Positions 61,616-64,000 of a stretch of 64,000 bases of DNA are shown one piece after another (within the stretch, counting starts at the first letter, position 1; every line of letters begins with the position of its first letter). The notes beneath the pieces are model-generated. The model was not told the DNA's origin and searched no databases. It was given only the letters and a program-made list of their open reading frames with translations. Location of the stretch: contig JAJPHH010000139.1 in assembly GCA_021325385.1 (NCBI GenBank), positions 1 through 64,000 on the forward strand, written 5' to 3'. Made by a program: the position numbers and the translations under genes. This DNA is from Alphaproteobacteria bacterium (GTDB lineage Bacteria > Pseudomonadota > Alphaproteobacteria > Rhizobiales > Beijerinckiaceae).

Positions 61616-61634
61616 TGAACTTCAATCAAGTTCA
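61616..61634. promoter_or_regulatory. Perfect 7-bp inverted repeat TGAACTT-CAATC-AAGTTCA in divergent aldehyde dehydrogenase/lysR promoter
   Basis: Exact dyad, 33 bp before the lysR GTG start. Confidence 0.65.
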
Positions 61635-61667
61635 AATTTATAGGCGATTGTTCAGGCGGCCTAAACA

Positions 61668-62576
61668 GTGGGAAAAGCGATCAGTCTAGCCGGCATGCGC
61701 AGCTTCGTCGCGGTGTGCGAAGCCGGCGGCGTGCGCGCCGCGGCAGACCAGATCGGCCGCACGCCGTCCGCCGTTTCCATGACGCTGAAGCAACTCGAGG
61801 ACGATGTCGGCGCGCCGCTCTTCGAAGGCGAGCGGCGCGGCGAGCTCTCGCCGGTCGGCCGGATCGTGCTCGAAGAAGCGCGCGCCATGATCGCCCATTA
61901 CGATCGCGCCTGCTCGACGATGACGACGTACGCCGCCAATCGACTTGGGCGCTGCGACGTCGCCAGCGTGCCGTCCGTCGCGGCGACGCTGCTGCCGCGC
62001 GCGATCGCCCGCGCCCGCGCGGAAGGCGCGGCGTTCGAGATTCACGTGCGCGACAGCGATTCCGGCGCAATCGTCGAGGCGGTGGAGAACGGCGTCGTCG
62101 AGATCGGGCTTTGCGTGCTCGCCAGCCGTCGGCCGCAATTGACCTTCGAGCCTCTGTTCCGCGAGCCGCTCGATTTCGTCTGCCCGGCCGATCATCCGCT
62201 CGCCAAGTCGAAACGGCCCCTGACATGGTCGCGCCTCGAAGGCGCGCGGCTCATTCAGAATGGCAGCGCCGCCGCCCTCGGCCTCGCCGAAATCGACGCG
62301 CTGGCGGCAAATTCGAAGTTGATCGCGAGCAATGTCACCTCCAATCTCGCCATGGTCGAAGCGGGGCTCGGCGTGACCATTCTGCCGCGCCTGTGCCGCT
62401 GGAAATGCGGATACGCCGTCAGCTTCGCGCCGCTCGCCGATCCGCGCGCCAGCCGCACGGTCGGCTGGATCGCGAAGACCGGCCGCGCGCTGCAACCGGC
62501 GGCGCGCCAAGTCGTCGACTGCATCCGCAAACAGGCGCGCGAGGCCGCGAAGGAGTTCGGCTATGCGGCGCTGTGA
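61668..62576 (+). CDS. LysR-family transcriptional regulator (GTG start)
   Basis: ISLAGMRSFVAVCEAGGVRAAADQIGRTPSAVSMTLKQLEDDVGAPLFEGERRGELSPVGRIVLEEA. Confidence 0.9.
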   Translation: MGKAISLAGMRSFVAVCEAGGVRAAADQIGRTPSAVSMTLKQLEDDVGAPLFEGERRGELSPVGRIVLEEARAMIAHYDRACSTMTTYAANRLGRCDVASVPSVAATLLPRAIARARAEGAAFEIHVRDSDSGAIVEAVENGVVEIGLCVLASRRPQLTFEPLFREPLDFVCPADHPLAKSKRPLTWSRLEGARLIQNGSAAALGLAEIDALAANSKLIASNVTSNLAMVEAGLGVTILPRLCRWKCGYAVSFAPLADPRASRTVGWIAKTGRALQPAARQVVDCIRKQAREAAKEFGYAAL

Positions 62577-62591
62577 CGGAAAGCCGCTCTC

Positions 62592-63599
62592 GTGAATGCG
62601 GCGCTGACGCCCGAGCGGATCGAGACGCTGGCGGCGGCCGCGCTGGTTCGGCACGGCGCAAGCGAAGCCCAGGCGCGCGCTCTGGCGGCCGGAATCGCGG
62701 CGGCGGAGCGCGACGGGCTCAAGTCGCACGGCCTGATGTACCTTCCGACCTATTGCGAGCATCTGACCTGCGGCAAGGTCTTGGGCGACGCCGAGCCAAT
62801 CCTCGACCGGCCTGCGCCCGCCTGCCTCGTCGTCGATGCGCGCAACGGCTTCGCCCATGCCGCGATCGATCTCGGCTTGCCGGCGCTGATCGACCTCGCC
62901 GGCGCGCAAGGCGTGGCCAGCCTCGCGATCCGCAACTCGTATAATTGCGGCGCGCTCGGCTATCATACCGAGCGTGTCGCCCGCGCCGGTCTCGTCGCGC
63001 TCGGTTTCACCAATGCGCCCGCCTCGATCGCGCCCTGGGGCGGTCGCAAAGCCGCGCTCGGCACCAATCCCTGGTCGCTCGCCGTTCCCGACGGCGCCGG
63101 CGGCGCGCGCTTCGTCATCGATCAGAGCGCGAGCGTCGTCGCCAAGAGCGAAGTGATGAAGCGGGCCCGCGCCGGCGAGCCGATCCCGGAAGGTTGGGCG
63201 TTCGACGCAGCCGGCCGGCCGACGGTCGATCCGGCGGAAGCCCTCAAGGGAACGATGGCGCCGGCCGGCGGGTACAAGGGCGTCTCCTCGGCGTTGATGG
63301 TGGAGGTTTTCGCCGCATGCCTGGCGGGCGCCAATCCGGGCGTGGCCGCCAGCCCGTTCTCTGGAACGGCGGGCGGACCGCCCGGCACAGGCCAGTTCTT
63401 TCTCGCCGTCGCGCCGGAGCCTTCCTCCGGCGGCGGCTTCGCCGACCGCCTCGAAACGGTTGCGGCCGCCTTCGGCGACGGCGCGCGACTTCCCGGTTCG
63501 CGGCGATTGGCGGCGCGGGCTCGCGCCGAACGCGAGGGAGTCGCGGTCGAGGAAGCCGTGCTGGCGCAACTCGAAAAGCTCGCAGGCGCCGCCGCATGA
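62592..63599 (+). CDS. Ldh (malate/L-lactate dehydrogenase) family oxidoreductase
   Basis: GIAAAERDGLKSHGLMYLPTYCEHL; SLAIRNSYNCGALGYHTERVARAGLVALGFTNAPASIAPWGGRKAALGTNPWSLAVP. Confidence 0.9.
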   Translation: MNAALTPERIETLAAAALVRHGASEAQARALAAGIAAAERDGLKSHGLMYLPTYCEHLTCGKVLGDAEPILDRPAPACLVVDARNGFAHAAIDLGLPALIDLAGAQGVASLAIRNSYNCGALGYHTERVARAGLVALGFTNAPASIAPWGGRKAALGTNPWSLAVPDGAGGARFVIDQSASVVAKSEVMKRARAGEPIPEGWAFDAAGRPTVDPAEALKGTMAPAGGYKGVSSALMVEVFAACLAGANPGVAASPFSGTAGGPPGTGQFFLAVAPEPSSGGGFADRLETVAAAFGDGARLPGSRRLAARARAEREGVAVEEAVLAQLEKLAGAAA

Positions 63600-64000
63600 G
63601 CGCGGTCGCGCTCCGCCCGCCCGAACTCGTGATGCGTCTGGCGCGGCTCGGCGCGTCGCATCCGACGCGCCTCAGCTTCCTGCGCCTGCTGATGCGCCGG
63701 GCCGCGCAGGAGCGCTGGCGCGTGCGGCGCGCGCGTTTCGAACTCGACGACGAAGGCTATGGCCGCGCCGTCTACGCCGTCGCGACGCCCGCCCGCGCCT
63801 ATAGCCTGGTCGCCTTCTCGACGCCGCTCGAAGACGAGCGCCGTACCGACCGCGTCATCGCGCAAGCCTGGGACACAAGCTACGCGCTCTATGACGGGAC
63901 GCCCGACGCGGACGAGGTCGCCCGCTTGCAAGCCAATGCGCCGCTGCAGGAAGCCGGCCGTTTCACCCAGCGCGATCTCGTTCTGGCGCGCGCCAACAAG
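63596..64000 (+). CDS. Uncharacterised protein, 3' truncated by window edge; ATGA-coupled to Ldh-family gene
   Basis: ATG at 63596 overlaps the preceding stop; open to the window end: MSAVALRPPELVMRLARLGASHPTRLSFLRLLMRRAAQERWRVRRARFELDDEGYGRAVYAVATPARAYSLVAFSTPL. Confidence 0.7.
   Translation, partial: MSAVALRPPELVMRLARLGASHPTRLSFLRLLMRRAAQERWRVRRARFELDDEGYGRAVYAVATPARAYSLVAFSTPLEDERRTDRVIAQAWDTSYALYDGTPDADEVARLQANAPLQEAGRFTQRDLVLARANK

Overview
A high-GC alphaproteobacterial chromosomal segment, probably a Rhizobiales/Methylocystaceae-Beijerinckiaceae-like methylotroph (taxon is inference). It carries about 50 credible protein-coding genes and one tRNA-Thr(UGU). Main blocks: (1) the C-terminus of an ECF sigma factor with a small CPxC-type membrane protein; (2) three tandem paralogous secreted beta-helix proteins; (3) AraC regulator and asparagine synthetase; (4) parC flanked by two palindromic REP/BIME-like blocks whose stems covary; (5) an MHYT-PAS-GGDEF-EAL protein; (6) MoxR ATPase and VWA-protein genes separated by cckA and others; (7) dksA, uspA, a DUF3311/SSS symporter pair, proS, lolC/E-lolD, and pyrE-pdxJ-acpS; (8) a small tRNA-Thr-linked accessory insertion with DUF4238-like and DUF4145-like genes; (9) a GlgE-pathway operon glgE-treS/mak-glgB, with a GlgE carrying a roughly 400-500 aa N-terminal extension; (10) a 19-kb catabolic region with heterotetrameric sarcosine oxidase, a dimethylglycine-dehydrogenase-like enzyme, a dipeptide-type ABC transporter, M19 dipeptidase, aldehyde dehydrogenase, LysR, an Ldh-family oxidoreductase and an uncharacterised terminal ORF. 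The divergent promoters of that region contain clear operator-like dyads. No CRISPR array, complete prophage or intact transposase was seen. Product names come from reading the translations by eye; no database search was run.
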